Source: Parapedobacter lycopersici (GTDB taxonomy: Bacteria; Bacteroidota; Bacteroidia; Sphingobacteriales; Sphingobacteriaceae). From it: a stretch of 64,000 bases of DNA. The stretch is taken from assembly GCF_024643285.1 (NCBI RefSeq), contig NZ_JAMSLW010000004.1, forward strand, positions 124,001 through 188,000, written 5' to 3'. The position numbers and the translations under genes are program-made. A model generated the notes under the pieces. The model saw nothing but the letters and a program-made list of their open reading frames with translations. It was not told the DNA's origin and searched no databases. Each line of letters begins with the position of its first letter. Position 1 is the stretch's first letter. Shown piece by piece: positions 24,847-35,839 of this stretch.

Positions 24847-26388
24847 TTACCGCTTGCGGCGGAACATGGCGGCCAATATGCCGTTTGCAATCCTGCCGAG
24901 CAGCTTTACCCCTTCGCGGGCCAGGGTTGCCGAGGCCGCTTTGGTCGCGGCTTCCATCGGGGTTTGCCGGGTACTTCCCCGCCGGGCCGTTGGTTTTGTG
25001 CCTGTGTTTCCCTCCCGGACCTCTTCCGCTTCCCGGGCTCCCTCCCGCTCATCCAGCATCTCGCTGGCACTGCGCCGGTTTACCGTTTCATGATATTTGG
25101 CATAAAAAGGCGAAGCATTAACCAGCTGCTGGTAGGCAGTCCCTTCCAGGGGCCCCATCACAGCGCGGGGCGGGATCAGGTGCGTGGCCACTACTTCGGT
25201 GGGAATTCCTTTTTCGTTGAGTACCGTAATCAGCGCCTGTCCCGTTCCCAGGGAGGTAAGCGCACGGTCTATTTCGTAAAAATCGGAATGGGGATAAGTA
25301 CGTACCGTCTTGCGGAGTGCTTCGGCATCGTTTGGTGTAAACGCCCGTAGCGCATGCTGCACCCGGTTTCCCAGCTGGCCCAGTACCGTTTCGGGGATAT
25401 CCGTCGGTGCCTGGGTACAGAAGAATACACCCACCCCCTTGGAGCGGATCAGGCGGACAATCTGCTCAACCTGCGAGAGGAACGGCTTGGGTGCGTCTTT
25501 GAACAGCAGGTGGGCCTCATCAAAGAAAAACACGAGCTTGGGCTTATCCAGGTCGCCTACTTCCGGAAGGTTCCTGAACAGCTGCGCTAAAAGACTCAGC
25601 AAAAACGTCGAGAACAGAATCGGCTGGTGCTGAATATCCGAAATATTCAGCAGGCTGATGACACCTTTTCCGTCGACACGCTCAAACAAGTCCTGGACAT
25701 CAAATTGCTTTTCGCCGAAAATATGGGCAACGCCCTGTTGTTCAAGCGCAACTATTTTCCGTAGAATGGCACCGGAAGTGCTGCCACTGATGCGGCCGTA
25801 GGTCGCTTTAATCGCTTCGGCCCCCGGCCCGTCTGAAAGATAGGCCAGTAGTTTCTTTAAATCCGCAAAATCCACCAAAGGCATCTGCTCATCTTCGGCA
25901 TATTTAAAAAGTGCGGCCAGCACACCGGTCTGCGTATCGTTAAGCTGCAGGATCCGGCCCAGCATTACCGGACCGAAATCTGTCACGGTGATGCGCATCG
26001 GGTTGCCTGTCTCTCCCGACAGGGAAAATAATTCAACCGGGAAGCCGGCAGGTACGAAGGGCCATTTTAATGCTTCCCCCCGCTCGACCAGCGCGGGATT
26101 CGATGCGCCCGGCTGATGCAGCCCGGACAGGTCACCCTTCACATCCAGCATGAATACTGGCACACCGGCATCCGAGAGCTGCTCGGCAATCAGTTGAAGT
26201 GTACGGGTTTTCCCCGTTCCGGTGGCACCGGCAATGAGCCCATGCCGGTTCATCATTTTTAACGCCAGGTTTACTTTGGCATCGGCAACAACCCGGCCAT
26301 CCAGGATTCCCGCACCGAGAAAAATAGCAGCACCCTTCGGGTGGTAGGAGGTGGTAATTCGCGTTATAAATTGGGTTTGATCACTCAT
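24847..26388 (-). CDS. HerA-like ATPase (DUF853, YjgR type)
   Basis: 513 residues. Walker A GATGTGKT at 54-61 follows LKMMNRHGLIA; a Walker B-like stretch KLVFFFDEAHLLF lies mid-protein, and CTQAPTDIPETVLGQLGNR gives the sensor region. The family belongs to the HerA/FtsK ATPase clade and is called YjgR in E. coli; the biological role is unsettled, and a DNA-translocase or unfoldase activity is assumed from the fold. A basic C-terminal tail ends MFRRKR. It lies 63 bp before (upstream of) no partner: nuclease NurA is not adjacent. Confidence 0.9.
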   Translation of the reverse strand: MSDQTQFITRITTSYHPKGAAIFLGAGILDGRVVADAKVNLALKMMNRHGLIAGATGTGKTRTLQLIAEQLSDAGVPVFMLDVKGDLSGLHQPGASNPALVERGEALKWPFVPAGFPVELFSLSGETGNPMRITVTDFGPVMLGRILQLNDTQTGVLAALFKYAEDEQMPLVDFADLKKLLAYLSDGPGAEAIKATYGRISGSTSGAILRKIVALEQQGVAHIFGEKQFDVQDLFERVDGKGVISLLNISDIQHQPILFSTFLLSLLAQLFRNLPEVGDLDKPKLVFFFDEAHLLFKDAPKPFLSQVEQIVRLIRSKGVGVFFCTQAPTDIPETVLGQLGNRVQHALRAFTPNDAEALRKTVRTYPHSDFYEIDRALTSLGTGQALITVLNEKGIPTEVVATHLIPPRAVMGPLEGTAYQQLVNASPFYAKYHETVNRRSASEMLDEREGAREAEEVREGNTGTKPTARRGSTRQTPMEAATKAASATLAREGVKLLGRIANGILAAMFRRKR

Positions 26389-26451
26389 GGGGTTAAACTA
26401 TACTGAAACTAACATTTAAAACAAACGGTATCGATAACAGCTGAAGGTCTT

Positions 26452-28314
<1,863 letters not shown>

Positions 28315-28363
28315 GTTTTTGTAACAATTTACACAAAGAAACAGTATGGAACGTGTTTTTTAA

Positions 28364-28371
28364 TATTTTTG
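28364..28371 (+). promoter_or_regulatory. Candidate -7 promoter element
   Basis: TATTTTTG matches TAnnTTTG and lies 38 bp before the ATG at 28409. No TTTG is found at the proper upstream distance, so this is a one-box match only. Confidence 0.4.
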
Positions 28372-28408
28372 TATTATTGGCGACGAAAGTTACATAACTT
28401 GTTGGGAA

Positions 28409-28747
28409 ATGTCAACGGGGATAAAAAGGAAAATATACGCTAAATTGTTTTTTGCCATCTTCTTTACGAAGATGGTCATTTCCTCTGCTCCTATTTTTGT
28501 CCACGGTTTTGATCGCCAGGCGTTGCTGCAAGTGGTGTTGCAGCTGGAGATTGAAAACAACAACGGCAAAGGCGGCATAGGTGACCAGGCAAAGGACCTG
28601 TTTTCCAAATTCTACGCAAAGGACCTGATCTTTTCACATTCCGACCTTCCGTTGCACTACCTGAACAGTACCAATTTTATTGCAGACGATAAACGGCACA
28701 TCCGTGCATTTTATCCGGCCGTACCCACCCCTCCCCCGAATTGTTAA
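28409..28747 (+). CDS. Small exported protein of unknown function
   Basis: 112 residues. Residues 8-30 form a hydrophobic signal or anchor segment (KLFFAIFFTKMVISSAP). The remainder is soluble, with QALLQVVLQLEIENNNGKGG as a possible helix, then FSKFYAKDLIFSHSD, and a Pro-rich end finishing in Cys. I do not recognise the family. Composition and codon use look genuine, with no competing gene on either strand and a plausible promoter element upstream. It lies 125 bp before the SulP transporter on the same strand, so a link with that operon is possible. Confidence 0.6.
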   Translation: MSTGIKRKIYAKLFFAIFFTKMVISSAPIFVHGFDRQALLQVVLQLEIENNNGKGGIGDQAKDLFSKFYAKDLIFSHSDLPLHYLNSTNFIADDKRHIRAFYPAVPTPPPNC

Positions 28748-28872
28748 ATTTTTTACGCTGAACGGATTTCCGGGCTTAACAGCCTGAAAATCGATGCCGG
28801 ATGATACCGCTATAGGCAGGTACTGTGCGGCAGGGAATTGTAAAATTCATTTAACAATTAGATTTATTTATT

Positions 28873-30504
28873 ATGTTAGGTACACGTGCGTCCGCGTTTT
28901 TAAAATTATCAAAGCGGGACTTAAAATACGATTTACCGGCCAGTATCGTGGTGTTTTTAGTGGCACTGCCCTTATGTTTGGGTATTGCACTGGCTTCTGG
29001 CGCACCCTTATTCGCCGGCATTTTAACGGGGATTATTGGTGGTATCGTGGTCGCTTCGCTTAGCGGTTCGCAATTAAGCGTGAGCGGTCCGGCGGCGGGA
29101 TTGACCGTCATTGTACTCGGGGCAATCCAGCAACTGGGTGCATACGAGACCTTTTTACTTGCTGTCCTTATTGCAGGAGCAATGCAGTTTGTTCTGGGGA
29201 TAGTGAAGGCCGGAATGATTGGCAATTTTTTTCCATCTTCTGTCATTATCGGTATGCTGGCTGCCATTGGTATTACGATTATTCTCAAGCAGATTCCTTA
29301 TGCCGTGGGATACGATTCCAGTTTCTTCGGCGAGGAGAGTTTTATCCAGCTCAATCAGGAAAATACATTTTCGGCGCTGGAGAAAGCCATGGGAGCCATT
29401 CACCCCGGCGTACTGATTATCTGTGCGGTATCCTTGGCCATCCTGATCTTCTGGCCGAGAATCAAGAAACTTAATGTGGTGCCTGCGCCGCTGCTCGTCG
29501 TAGTGATGGGTGTGGTGCTTGGCCAGGCCTTTACCGGTACGGCTTTGGACGTGGGAAACGAACACATGGTGGCTGTTCCCATCGTGAATTCATTCAATGA
29601 ATTCCTCGGCTTGTTCACATTCCCTGATTTTTCACAGCTCTTCAATAAGGACGTCTGGATTATCGGTTTCACAATTGCAGTCATCGCCAGCCTGGAAACC
29701 CTGCTGAGCCTGGAGGCGGTCGACAAGATCGATCCGTTCAAGCGGGTATCACCGACAAACCGTGAGTTAGTGGCCCAGGGCATCGGCAACATGACCAGCG
29801 GCCTGCTGGGCGGTATGCCGATGACAGCCGTTATCGTCCGTTCCTCAGCCAATGTCAATGCCGGAGGGCGCTCGCGGCAGAGTGCGATTCTACACAGTGT
29901 CTGGCTGCTCATCGCCGTACTGGCCATCCCGACCGTCATTAACCTGATTCCGTTATCGTGTCTGGCAGCTATCCTGCTGCACACCGGATATAAGCTGGCC
30001 AAGGGTTCGATCTTCAAGCAGATGTGGCATAAAGGATTGGATCAGTTTATTCCATTTATTGTGACTATATTAGCTGTTGTTTTCACCGACCTGCTAACCG
30101 GAGTAGCCATTGGACTGGTAGTTGGTATATTTTACATCCTTAAAAACAACCTGTCGAATGCATTTGAATACGATATTGATGTCAATGACCATGGTGCGAA
30201 AATCACGATCACACTGGCAGAGGAAGTATCGTTTCTGAACAAGGCGTCGATACAGAAGTCGCTTTACGGTCTCCCGAAACGGATCAACGAGATCATTATT
30301 GACGGTTCACAGAGCCGTTTCATCGACAAGGATGTCATCGAAGTCATTAAGGATTTCGAACAGAACGCCGTAAGCAAGGGGAAAACAATTGAACTGGTAG
30401 GCATCGTAAACAAGAAAAATGTGCCGAATATCAAGCGTTTTACACAGACCATCCTCAAGAATAATGTTCCTAAAAAAGAACGGATCAAACAGGAAGAAGA
30501 ATAG
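28873..30504 (+). CDS. SulP family anion transporter, probable bicarbonate uptake
   Basis: 543 residues. The SulP core has about 12-14 membrane helices, starting DLPASIVVFLVALPLCLGIA and SLSGSQLSVSGPAAGLTVIV, with the conserved NTIGN-equivalent region GIGNMTSGLLGGMPMTAVIV. The C-terminal 110 residues form a STAS-like domain (IDGSQSRFIDKDVIEVI). Members move sulfate, bicarbonate or dicarboxylates. A beta-carbonic anhydrase gene follows 77 bp downstream on the same strand, a pairing seen widely and pointing to bicarbonate, as in BicA-type carriers; the substrate remains inference. Confidence 0.92.
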   Translation: MLGTRASAFLKLSKRDLKYDLPASIVVFLVALPLCLGIALASGAPLFAGILTGIIGGIVVASLSGSQLSVSGPAAGLTVIVLGAIQQLGAYETFLLAVLIAGAMQFVLGIVKAGMIGNFFPSSVIIGMLAAIGITIILKQIPYAVGYDSSFFGEESFIQLNQENTFSALEKAMGAIHPGVLIICAVSLAILIFWPRIKKLNVVPAPLLVVVMGVVLGQAFTGTALDVGNEHMVAVPIVNSFNEFLGLFTFPDFSQLFNKDVWIIGFTIAVIASLETLLSLEAVDKIDPFKRVSPTNRELVAQGIGNMTSGLLGGMPMTAVIVRSSANVNAGGRSRQSAILHSVWLLIAVLAIPTVINLIPLSCLAAILLHTGYKLAKGSIFKQMWHKGLDQFIPFIVTILAVVFTDLLTGVAIGLVVGIFYILKNNLSNAFEYDIDVNDHGAKITITLAEEVSFLNKASIQKSLYGLPKRINEIIIDGSQSRFIDKDVIEVIKDFEQNAVSKGKTIELVGIVNKKNVPNIKRFTQTILKNNVPKKERIKQEEE

Positions 30505-30581
30505 TTCAGCGAAGGTGTATTAAATCTTCGGGTATAAAACCCCGGAGCAATCATTTTAATAATCATTGTAATCAATACTAT

Positions 30582-31244
30582 ATGTTAAAGAAACAATTAA
30601 ATAATCCCGTACTAAAAGCAAGTTTTGAAAAGATATTAGCCGGTAACGAAATATGGATCAAGGAAGTACAGGAGGATAAGACAGGAAAGCTCCAGCAGCT
30701 GGCCAAGGGGCAGAATCCTGAGATTTTATGGATTGGCTGTGCCGACAGCCGTGTACCGGCCAACCTGATTACGAATACGCTGCCCGGAGAGGTTTTTGTG
30801 CACCGCAACATCGCCAACATGGTGGTGCATTCCGACATGAACATGCTAAGCGTGCTTGACTATGCGGTGAATGTGCTCAAGGTAAAGCATGTGATTGTGG
30901 CAGGTCATTACGGCTGTGGCGGGGTGGCAGCTTCGTTAAGCCGCAGTCAATTTGGTGTAATTGATAACTGGATTTGCCACATTAAAGATGTTTACCGGCT
31001 GCACCGTGAGGAAATTGACGGCATTGGCGAGCACGAGGATAAAGTAAACCGCCTGATTGAACTCAATGTGGCTGAGCAGGTGTTCAACCTGTGCACCACC
31101 AGCATTATCCAGAATGCGTGGAAGGAACGGGATGACCTGGCTGTGCATGGTATGGTCATTGACATTGCAACCGGTAAACTTGTTGACTTAAACATCACGT
31201 TTACGGATATGGAGGGACTGGGCGAAGTATTTGCCTACAAATAG
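30582..31244 (+). CDS. Beta-class carbonic anhydrase
   Basis: 220 residues. Zinc site residues are C53 and D55 (with R57) in IGCADSRVPA, and H109 and C112 in GHYGCGGV. The dimer-interface motif HRNIANMV is present. It interconverts CO2 and bicarbonate in the cytoplasm, supplying bicarbonate to carboxylases such as those for fatty acid and anaplerotic synthesis. Located after the SulP transporter, with which it likely forms one transcription unit or a co-regulated pair. A strong terminator lies 62 bp downstream. Confidence 0.96.
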   Translation: MLKKQLNNPVLKASFEKILAGNEIWIKEVQEDKTGKLQQLAKGQNPEILWIGCADSRVPANLITNTLPGEVFVHRNIANMVVHSDMNMLSVLDYAVNVLKVKHVIVAGHYGCGGVAASLSRSQFGVIDNWICHIKDVYRLHREEIDGIGEHEDKVNRLIELNVAEQVFNLCTTSIIQNAWKERDDLAVHGMVIDIATGKLVDLNITFTDMEGLGEVFAYK

Positions 31245-31305
31245 CATCCCCTATGCGTTTGCCTGAGTTCCCGGGGGGCCAAAAGCCGGGAATTCATTTT
31301 AATAT

Positions 31306-31332
31306 GAAACCCCGCCGGACCGGCGGGGTTTC
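31306..31332. terminator. Bidirectional terminator between carbonic anhydrase and pruA
   Basis: Perfect inverted repeat: GAAACCCCGCCGG (31306-31318), one central base, and its complement (31320-31332). It separates convergent genes. A second weaker stem, TTCCCGG and CCGGGAA, lies just upstream around 31268-31292. Confidence 0.8.
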
Positions 31333-31370
31333 TTCATAAATAAATAATGGTATTGCAGGCAGGTATCGGG

Positions 31371-33005
31371 TTACTCCTTTTCCATGAACGGGTATCGGTA
31401 ATCCGTTGGCGGATCAAATGTCTCTTTAATCGTACGCGGAGAAACCCAGCGCAGGAGGTTGATCATGGAGCCCGCTTTGTCGTTGGTTCCTGACCCCCTC
31501 GCACCCCCGAAAGGCTGCTGCCCCACAACAGCTCCGGTACACTTGTCGTTGATGTAGAAATTTCCGGCTGCATGACGCAGTGCGTGGGCAGCCTGGTCGA
31601 TCGCATAGCGGTCCTGCGCGATGACGGCTCCCGTCAGGGCATAAATGGACGTCTGGTCGATTAATTGCAATGTGTTTTCCCAATCCGCGTCGTCATAGAC
31701 GTAAACAGTCAGTACCGGGCCGAACAATTCTTCGCACATGGTGACGTAATCCGGACGTTTAGCCACGATCACGGTAGGCTGTATATAATACCCCTCCTGT
31801 TTGTCGTAAGTGCCCCCGACAATAATTTCCGCATCTGTATCCTGTTTTGCCCGGTCAAGGTAAGCAGCGAGTTTATCGAACGATTTTTCATCGATTACCG
31901 CGTTGATAAAATTGGAAAAGTCCTCTACCGGGCCGATGTTAAATGACCGGATATCGTTGACCATCAATTCCCGGAGCTGCGGCCACAGCGATTGGGGAAG
32001 ATATACCCTTGATGCGGCGGAGCATTTCTGTCCCTGGTATTCAAAGGCACCCCGTACAATGGCCGTGGCGGCTGCCTTTGGATCCGCAGAACGGTGTACG
32101 ACAATAAAATCCTTGCCGCCGGTCTCGCCCACAATCCGCGGATACGACCGATAGCGCTGAATGTTTTCCCCGATTGTTTTCCATATGGTCTGGAACACGC
32201 CGGTGGAACCGGTAAAGTGTATGCCCGCAAAATCGGGATGCTGGAAGATAACGTCGCCAGCCGTGGGACCATCGACATAAATGAGGTTGATCACGCCATC
32301 GGGTACTCCGGCTTCCCGGAAAACCTCCATCAGTACATTGGCTGAATAAATCTGTGTATCGGCCGGTTTCCAAACCACCACATTGCCCATCAATGCGGCT
32401 GAGGTGGGCAGGTTGCCCGCAATGGCCGTGAAATTAAACGGCGTGAGGGCGAATACGAACCCCTCCAGCGGCCGTTGCTCGAGCCGGTTCCAGGTACCCC
32501 GCGGCGAAATAGGAGGTTGCTGTGCGTAGATCTCGGTCATGTACTTTACGTTGAACCGCAGGAAATCTACGATTTCGCAGGCGGAGTCGATTTCGGCCTG
32601 AAACGCATTTTTGGATTGGCCCAGCATAGTTGCTGCATTCAGCTTATAGCGGTACGGACCGGCAATGAGATCGGCCGCCTTTAAAAATACAGCGGCCCTC
32701 TGTTCCCATGGAAGGTTTTCCCAACGGCTTTTGGCTGCCAGCGCCGCGTCGATCGCCTGCGTGATGTGCTCCCGGCTTCCCCGGTGGTAATGACCCAGCA
32801 CGTGTTTATGGCGGTGCGGCGGATGAAGGGAAACCCGGTCATCCGTACGGACTTCCCGGCCACCGATATACATCGGAATATCCGCTTCCTGCGCCATGGC
32901 CGTTTGCAGTGCCTGCTGCAGCAGCTTCCGCTCCCGGGATCCGGGCGCGTAGGAAAGTATGGGTTCATTTACGGGTTCGGGGACATGGAAAAAACCTTTT
33001 AACAT
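31371..33005 (-). CDS. pruA: L-glutamate gamma-semialdehyde dehydrogenase (P5C dehydrogenase)
   Basis: 544 residues from the ATG at 33005 (MLKGFFHVPEPVNEP), the normal start for this family; a longer reading to 33062 runs through the promoter. It is an aldehyde dehydrogenase of the PruA/ALDH4 type: the catalytic cysteine is C328 in GQKCSAAS, the general-base region is GETGGKDFIV, and PFGGARGSGTNDKAGS is the ALDH4-specific tail motif. It oxidises glutamate semialdehyde to glutamate with NAD in proline breakdown. Proline dehydrogenase is not adjacent. Monocistronic with its own promoter. Confidence 0.96.
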   Translation of the reverse strand: MLKGFFHVPEPVNEPILSYAPGSRERKLLQQALQTAMAQEADIPMYIGGREVRTDDRVSLHPPHRHKHVLGHYHRGSREHITQAIDAALAAKSRWENLPWEQRAAVFLKAADLIAGPYRYKLNAATMLGQSKNAFQAEIDSACEIVDFLRFNVKYMTEIYAQQPPISPRGTWNRLEQRPLEGFVFALTPFNFTAIAGNLPTSAALMGNVVVWKPADTQIYSANVLMEVFREAGVPDGVINLIYVDGPTAGDVIFQHPDFAGIHFTGSTGVFQTIWKTIGENIQRYRSYPRIVGETGGKDFIVVHRSADPKAAATAIVRGAFEYQGQKCSAASRVYLPQSLWPQLRELMVNDIRSFNIGPVEDFSNFINAVIDEKSFDKLAAYLDRAKQDTDAEIIVGGTYDKQEGYYIQPTVIVAKRPDYVTMCEELFGPVLTVYVYDDADWENTLQLIDQTSIYALTGAVIAQDRYAIDQAAHALRHAAGNFYINDKCTGAVVGQQPFGGARGSGTNDKAGSMINLLRWVSPRTIKETFDPPTDYRYPFMEKE

Positions 33006-33031
33006 GGTATAATCTTTTGGGTAAGACAATA

Positions 33032-33063
33032 CAAAGGTACCAAAAGCCGGCGGACTCTGCAAT
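33032..33063 (-). promoter_or_regulatory. Promoter of pruA
   Basis: Minus-strand ATTG (33063-33060; one mismatch to TTTG), 20-bp spacer, TACCTTTG (33039-33032). The start codon is 27 bp beyond the -7 box, consistent with a short leader. Confidence 0.65.
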
Positions 33064-33194
33064 TTATCCGTCTGTCCATTTGGTCGGGGTGTCCTTGAAT
33101 ATGAATCAATTGCGGGGCCAACACCCGGTGTTTCACCAATCCGGCAGGTTAAAAACCCTTGCCTTTAGCCGAACCACCACCGCAGTAAAAACAA

Positions 33195-33228
33195 ACAGCG
33201 GCTAATATGCCGATGGCATAGCCGCTGT
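33195..33228 (-). terminator. Terminator of sodA
   Basis: Stem ACAGCGGC (33195-33202) with GCCGCTGT (33221-33228), extended inside by TATGCC and GGCATA around a GAT loop, with a three-base bulge. On the minus strand it is followed by TTTGTTTTT, so it ends sodA transcription. Confidence 0.75.
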
Positions 33229-33257
33229 CCGTTGTGATATTTTAAGGCGCTCAGCCT

Positions 33258-33866
33258 TTATTTCGCGTCAGCATAACGCTTGGCTACTGCATTCCAGTCG
33301 ATCACGTTAAAAACCGCATCGAGGTAGGCCGGCCGTTTATTCTGGTACTTCAGGTAATAAGCGTGTTCCCATACGTCAATGCCCAGAATCGGTGTTCCTT
33401 TTACTTCTGCGATATCGAACAGCGGATTATCCTGATTTGCCGTTGATGTGACCTGTAATTTTCCGTTGCCATCCACGATCAGCCAGGCCCAGCCTGAACC
33501 GAAACGCGTGGCACCGGCAGCCTGAAGTTGTTTTTTCAGTTCATCAAACGAACCGAAGGCTTCGTTAATCGCTGTTGCCAGTTCGCCTGAGGGTGCACCG
33601 CCGCCGTTTGGCGACAGGATGGTCCAGAATAACGAGTGGTTAAAATGCCCGCCGCCGTTATTGCGTACCGCAGCTGAGTATTTGGAAATGTTCTTGCTGA
33701 TTTCCTCTATGGAGCTGTTTTCCGCGTCGGTGCCGGCAATGGCCTTATTGAGATTATCCACGTAAGCTTGATGGTGTTTACCGTGGTGGATTTCCATGGT
33801 TTCCTTATCGATATGGGGTTCCAATGCATCTGTGGCGTAAGGTAGCGCCGGTAATTCAAAAGCCAT
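33258..33866 (-). CDS. sodA: Superoxide dismutase, Mn/Fe type
   Basis: 202 residues, cytoplasmic. Metal ligands are H27 (MEIHHGKHH), H77 (NHSLFW), D164 and H168 (DVWEHAY). The outer-sphere glutamine Q145 in ANQDNPL is in the position typical of manganese enzymes (iron enzymes usually have it near residue 69-77), so Mn or cambialistic use is likely. It converts superoxide to peroxide and oxygen. Monocistronic, with a -7 element TATATTTG at 33920-33913 upstream and a terminator at 33195-33228. Confidence 0.97.
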   Translation of the reverse strand: MAFELPALPYATDALEPHIDKETMEIHHGKHHQAYVDNLNKAIAGTDAENSSIEEISKNISKYSAAVRNNGGGHFNHSLFWTILSPNGGGAPSGELATAINEAFGSFDELKKQLQAAGATRFGSGWAWLIVDGNGKLQVTSTANQDNPLFDIAEVKGTPILGIDVWEHAYYLKYQNKRPAYLDAVFNVIDWNAVAKRYADAK

Positions 33867-33912
33867 AATATATATAGTTTTAAAAGTTAATAATTATTGA
33901 GTAAGTGATAGA

Positions 33913-33920
33913 CAAATATA
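33913..33920 (-). promoter_or_regulatory. Candidate -7 element of sodA
   Basis: Minus-strand TATATTTG matches TAnnTTTG, 46 bp upstream of the sodA ATG. No convincing TTTG at the proper distance. Confidence 0.45.
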
Positions 33921-33963
33921 ACGAAAATAACGGGCATTTTGTTTTGGATAACGCAGCCGCCCG

Positions 33964-34437
33964 CTACTTCAACCGTTTATTACGGAAAAATGACGTGACC
34001 AGTTCGGCACATTCATTGGCCAAAACACCGCCGACAATGGTTGTTTTGGGGTGCAGTATGGCATCTCCAAATCCGGAAAATCCCCGTTTTTCATCGAGTG
34101 CCCCGAACACGATCCGGGAGATCTGCGTCCAGTAGGCAGCACCTGCGCACATGACACACGGTTCAACGGTGACATACAGTGTACAGCCCTGAAGGTATTT
34201 GCCGCCAATGTAATGGGCGGCGGCGGTAAAGGCCTGCATTTCCGCGTGGGCAGTTACATCGCCCAGCCGCTCGGTAAGGTTATGTCCTTTGCCGATGATC
34301 CGGCCATTATAGGTAATCACCGCACCGATCGGAACTTCATCCTGTGCAAGTGCCTGTTGGGCCTCCTTAAGGGCTAGTTTCATGAAATATTCATCAGAAA
34401 CAGCATCCTCGGCATCTTCAAAATTGATGTATTTCAT
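33964..34437 (-). CDS. tadA: tRNA adenosine(34) deaminase-type nucleoside deaminase
   Basis: 157 residues of the cytidine/deoxycytidylate deaminase fold. Zinc and catalytic residues: H64 and E66 in AHAEMQAF, C94 and C97 in PCVMC. The C-terminal FFRNKR matches TadA proteins, which convert A34 to inosine in tRNA-Arg(ACG). The first 13 residues are an extension relative to E. coli. Third in a close leftward cluster: CsbD-like (34810), csaA (34467), then tadA 29 bp later. Guanine deaminase is a less likely alternative. Confidence 0.9.
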   Translation of the reverse strand: MKYINFEDAEDAVSDEYFMKLALKEAQQALAQDEVPIGAVITYNGRIIGKGHNLTERLGDVTAHAEMQAFTAAAHYIGGKYLQGCTLYVTVEPCVMCAGAAYWTQISRIVFGALDEKRGFSGFGDAILHPKTTIVGGVLANECAELVTSFFRNKRLK

Positions 34438-34466
34438 TCGTCGGATATTAACTGGCAGTCCATTAT

Positions 34467-34805
34467 TCAGATTAACCTGGCTCCATTAGGCACCTTTCGC
34501 TCCACGGTACTGAGCACAATGTCTCCCTGTTCATCTGCAAAGCCAGTAACCAGACACTCCGACATGAAATTGGCAATCTGTTTTCTGGGGAAATTAACAA
34601 CGGCAATAACCTGTTTGCCGATGAGGGCTTCCGGCTGGTAATGCGCAGTGATCTGTGCGCTGCTCTGCCGGACTCCCAGTTCACTGCCGAAATCAATTTT
34701 CAGCTGGTAGGCTGGTTTTTTTGCTTTGGGAAAGGCGGAAACGGCGATAATGGTACCTACACGAAGCTCCACTTTTTCGAAATCGGCCCAGGAGATCTCT
34801 TCCAT
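34467..34805 (-). CDS. csaA: tRNA-binding domain protein CsaA
   Basis: 112 residues from the ATG at 34805 ([19 protein letters not shown]); a longer frame to 34895 runs into the upstream gene and is a shadow. It is a lone OB-fold tRNA-binding domain of the CsaA type, with [11 protein letters not shown], the [12 protein letters not shown] strand and the C-terminal VPNGARLI. CsaA has been described as a secretion-related chaperone in Bacillus; the fold binds tRNA elbows. It starts 4 bp after the CsbD-like gene ends and is followed by tadA. Confidence 0.92.
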   Translation of the reverse strand: MEEISWADFEKVELRVGTIIAVSAFPKAKKPAYQLKIDFGSELGVRQSSAQITAHYQPEALIGKQVIAVVNFPRKQIANFMSECLVTGFADEQGDIVLSTVERKVPNGARLI

Positions 34806-34809
34806 TTGC

Positions 34810-35025
34810 TTAGAGCCGGTTACTTTCCAGGTCGACCAGCCCTTTACTGAGCGTGTACCGGATATAATCCCGGTTGCGACGCACCCGCTGGGCAAGCCTG
34901 CCGATCAGTTCGTCCTCCTGCCCCGCCTGAAATTGCAGGTCCTCTTCGGTCAGGTGATTGTATTTCCTTGTAAACTTCAACTTCAGTATTTCCCATTCTT
35001 CGGGGCTCATTTTAAATGCTGCCAT
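34810..35025 (-). CDS. Small CsbD-like stress protein
   Basis: 71 residues, highly charged, helical. The pattern W-x2-LK-x3-K-x2-HLTEEDL-x5[10 protein letters not shown] resembles the CsbD family of general stress proteins (WNxLKGKxxxxxxxLTDDDL). Function is unknown in the family; members rise under stress. First in the cluster with csaA and tadA, driven by an exact-match promoter at 35041-35071. Confidence 0.7.
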   Translation of the reverse strand: MAAFKMSPEEWEILKLKFTRKYNHLTEEDLQFQAGQEDELIGRLAQRVRRNRDYIRYTLSKGLVDLESNRL

Positions 35026-35040
35026 GTCGTTTGATTTCTA

Positions 35041-35071
35041 CAAAAATATAAAATCCCGTAATGCAGGCAAA
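35041..35071 (-). promoter_or_regulatory. Promoter of the CsbD-like/csaA/tadA cluster
   Basis: Minus-strand TTTG (35071-35068), 19-bp spacer, TATTTTTG (35048-35041): exact match to the Bacteroidota consensus. The ATG at 35025 is 16 bp beyond the -7 box. Confidence 0.75.
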
Positions 35072-35171
35072 AGTTTAGTAGGGTTTACATTTTCGGCTTG
35101 AATTTTGCGGACCCTTGGAAAGTAAACATCAGGTACCATACAATTACATTAAAAAACTAAATGGGATTATT

Positions 35172-35768
35172 ATGAAGAAGTATTTTATTCTACTCTGTCT
35201 TTTTACTGCAACGGTTTTTGTAGCCAATGCACAGCTGCTGCCGACATTCCAGTTCGGTGTTAAAGCAGGACTTAACTTTTCCAACCTGAAGTCGGAAGAT
35301 GGCGGATGGCTGGATGCCAGCACCCGTACGGGATACCAGGCCGGGGTATGGGCACGGATCGGCGGTGCGGGAATCCATTTCCAACCCGAACTGTACGTAA
35401 CCGGCAAAAGCTCGGAAGCCAAATTGATTGAAGAAGATAAAAAAGGTAAAGTGACTTTTACTTCGTTGGATTTACCCCTGCTACTGGGCACGCGGATTGG
35501 ATTTGGACCCGCGGGATTACGCATTGTTGCCGGTCCCGTTGTTTCGTTTGTTGTAGATAAGAATATTGGCGAATCTTTACGCCAGGTTCCAAAATTCAGC
35601 GAGTATAAAAACCAGGCTTGGGCGGTAACGGGCGGACTTGGACTGGACATCAGCAATTTCCGGGCGGATGTTCGTTATGAGCATGGCTTAAGCGAACTGA
35701 GCAAAAATGACAACGCCCCGCAAAAAGTAAATCTTTGGACGGTTGGAGTAGGTTATCGCCTGTTCTAA
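35172..35768 (+). CDS. PorT-like outer-membrane beta-barrel protein
   Basis: 198 residues from MKKYFILLCLFTATVFV at 35172; an earlier start at 35115 adds 19 residues without signal-peptide character. The signal peptide ends ANA-QLL. The mature protein has the beta-barrel pattern of the outer-membrane protein beta-barrel domain (FGVKAGLNFSNLKSE at its start, DVRYEHGLSEL and WTVGVGYRLF at its end, terminal Phe). These small barrels are common in Bacteroidota and mostly uncharacterised. Monocistronic with a strong terminator. Confidence 0.85.
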   Translation: MKKYFILLCLFTATVFVANAQLLPTFQFGVKAGLNFSNLKSEDGGWLDASTRTGYQAGVWARIGGAGIHFQPELYVTGKSSEAKLIEEDKKGKVTFTSLDLPLLLGTRIGFGPAGLRIVAGPVVSFVVDKNIGESLRQVPKFSEYKNQAWAVTGGLGLDISNFRADVRYEHGLSELSKNDNAPQKVNLWTVGVGYRLF

Positions 35769-35794
35769 TCCATCCGGCTACGTTAATAATTACT

Positions 35795-35826
35795 GCGCCA
35801 GGTTTAACAACCTGGCGCTTTTTTTT
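35795..35826 (+). terminator. Rho-independent terminator
   Basis: Perfect 10-bp stem GCGCCAGGTT-TAAC-AACCTGGCGC (35795-35818) followed by eight Ts. Ends the barrel gene 27 bp after its stop. Confidence 0.92.
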
Positions 35827-35839
35827 GGGTATATTAAAC

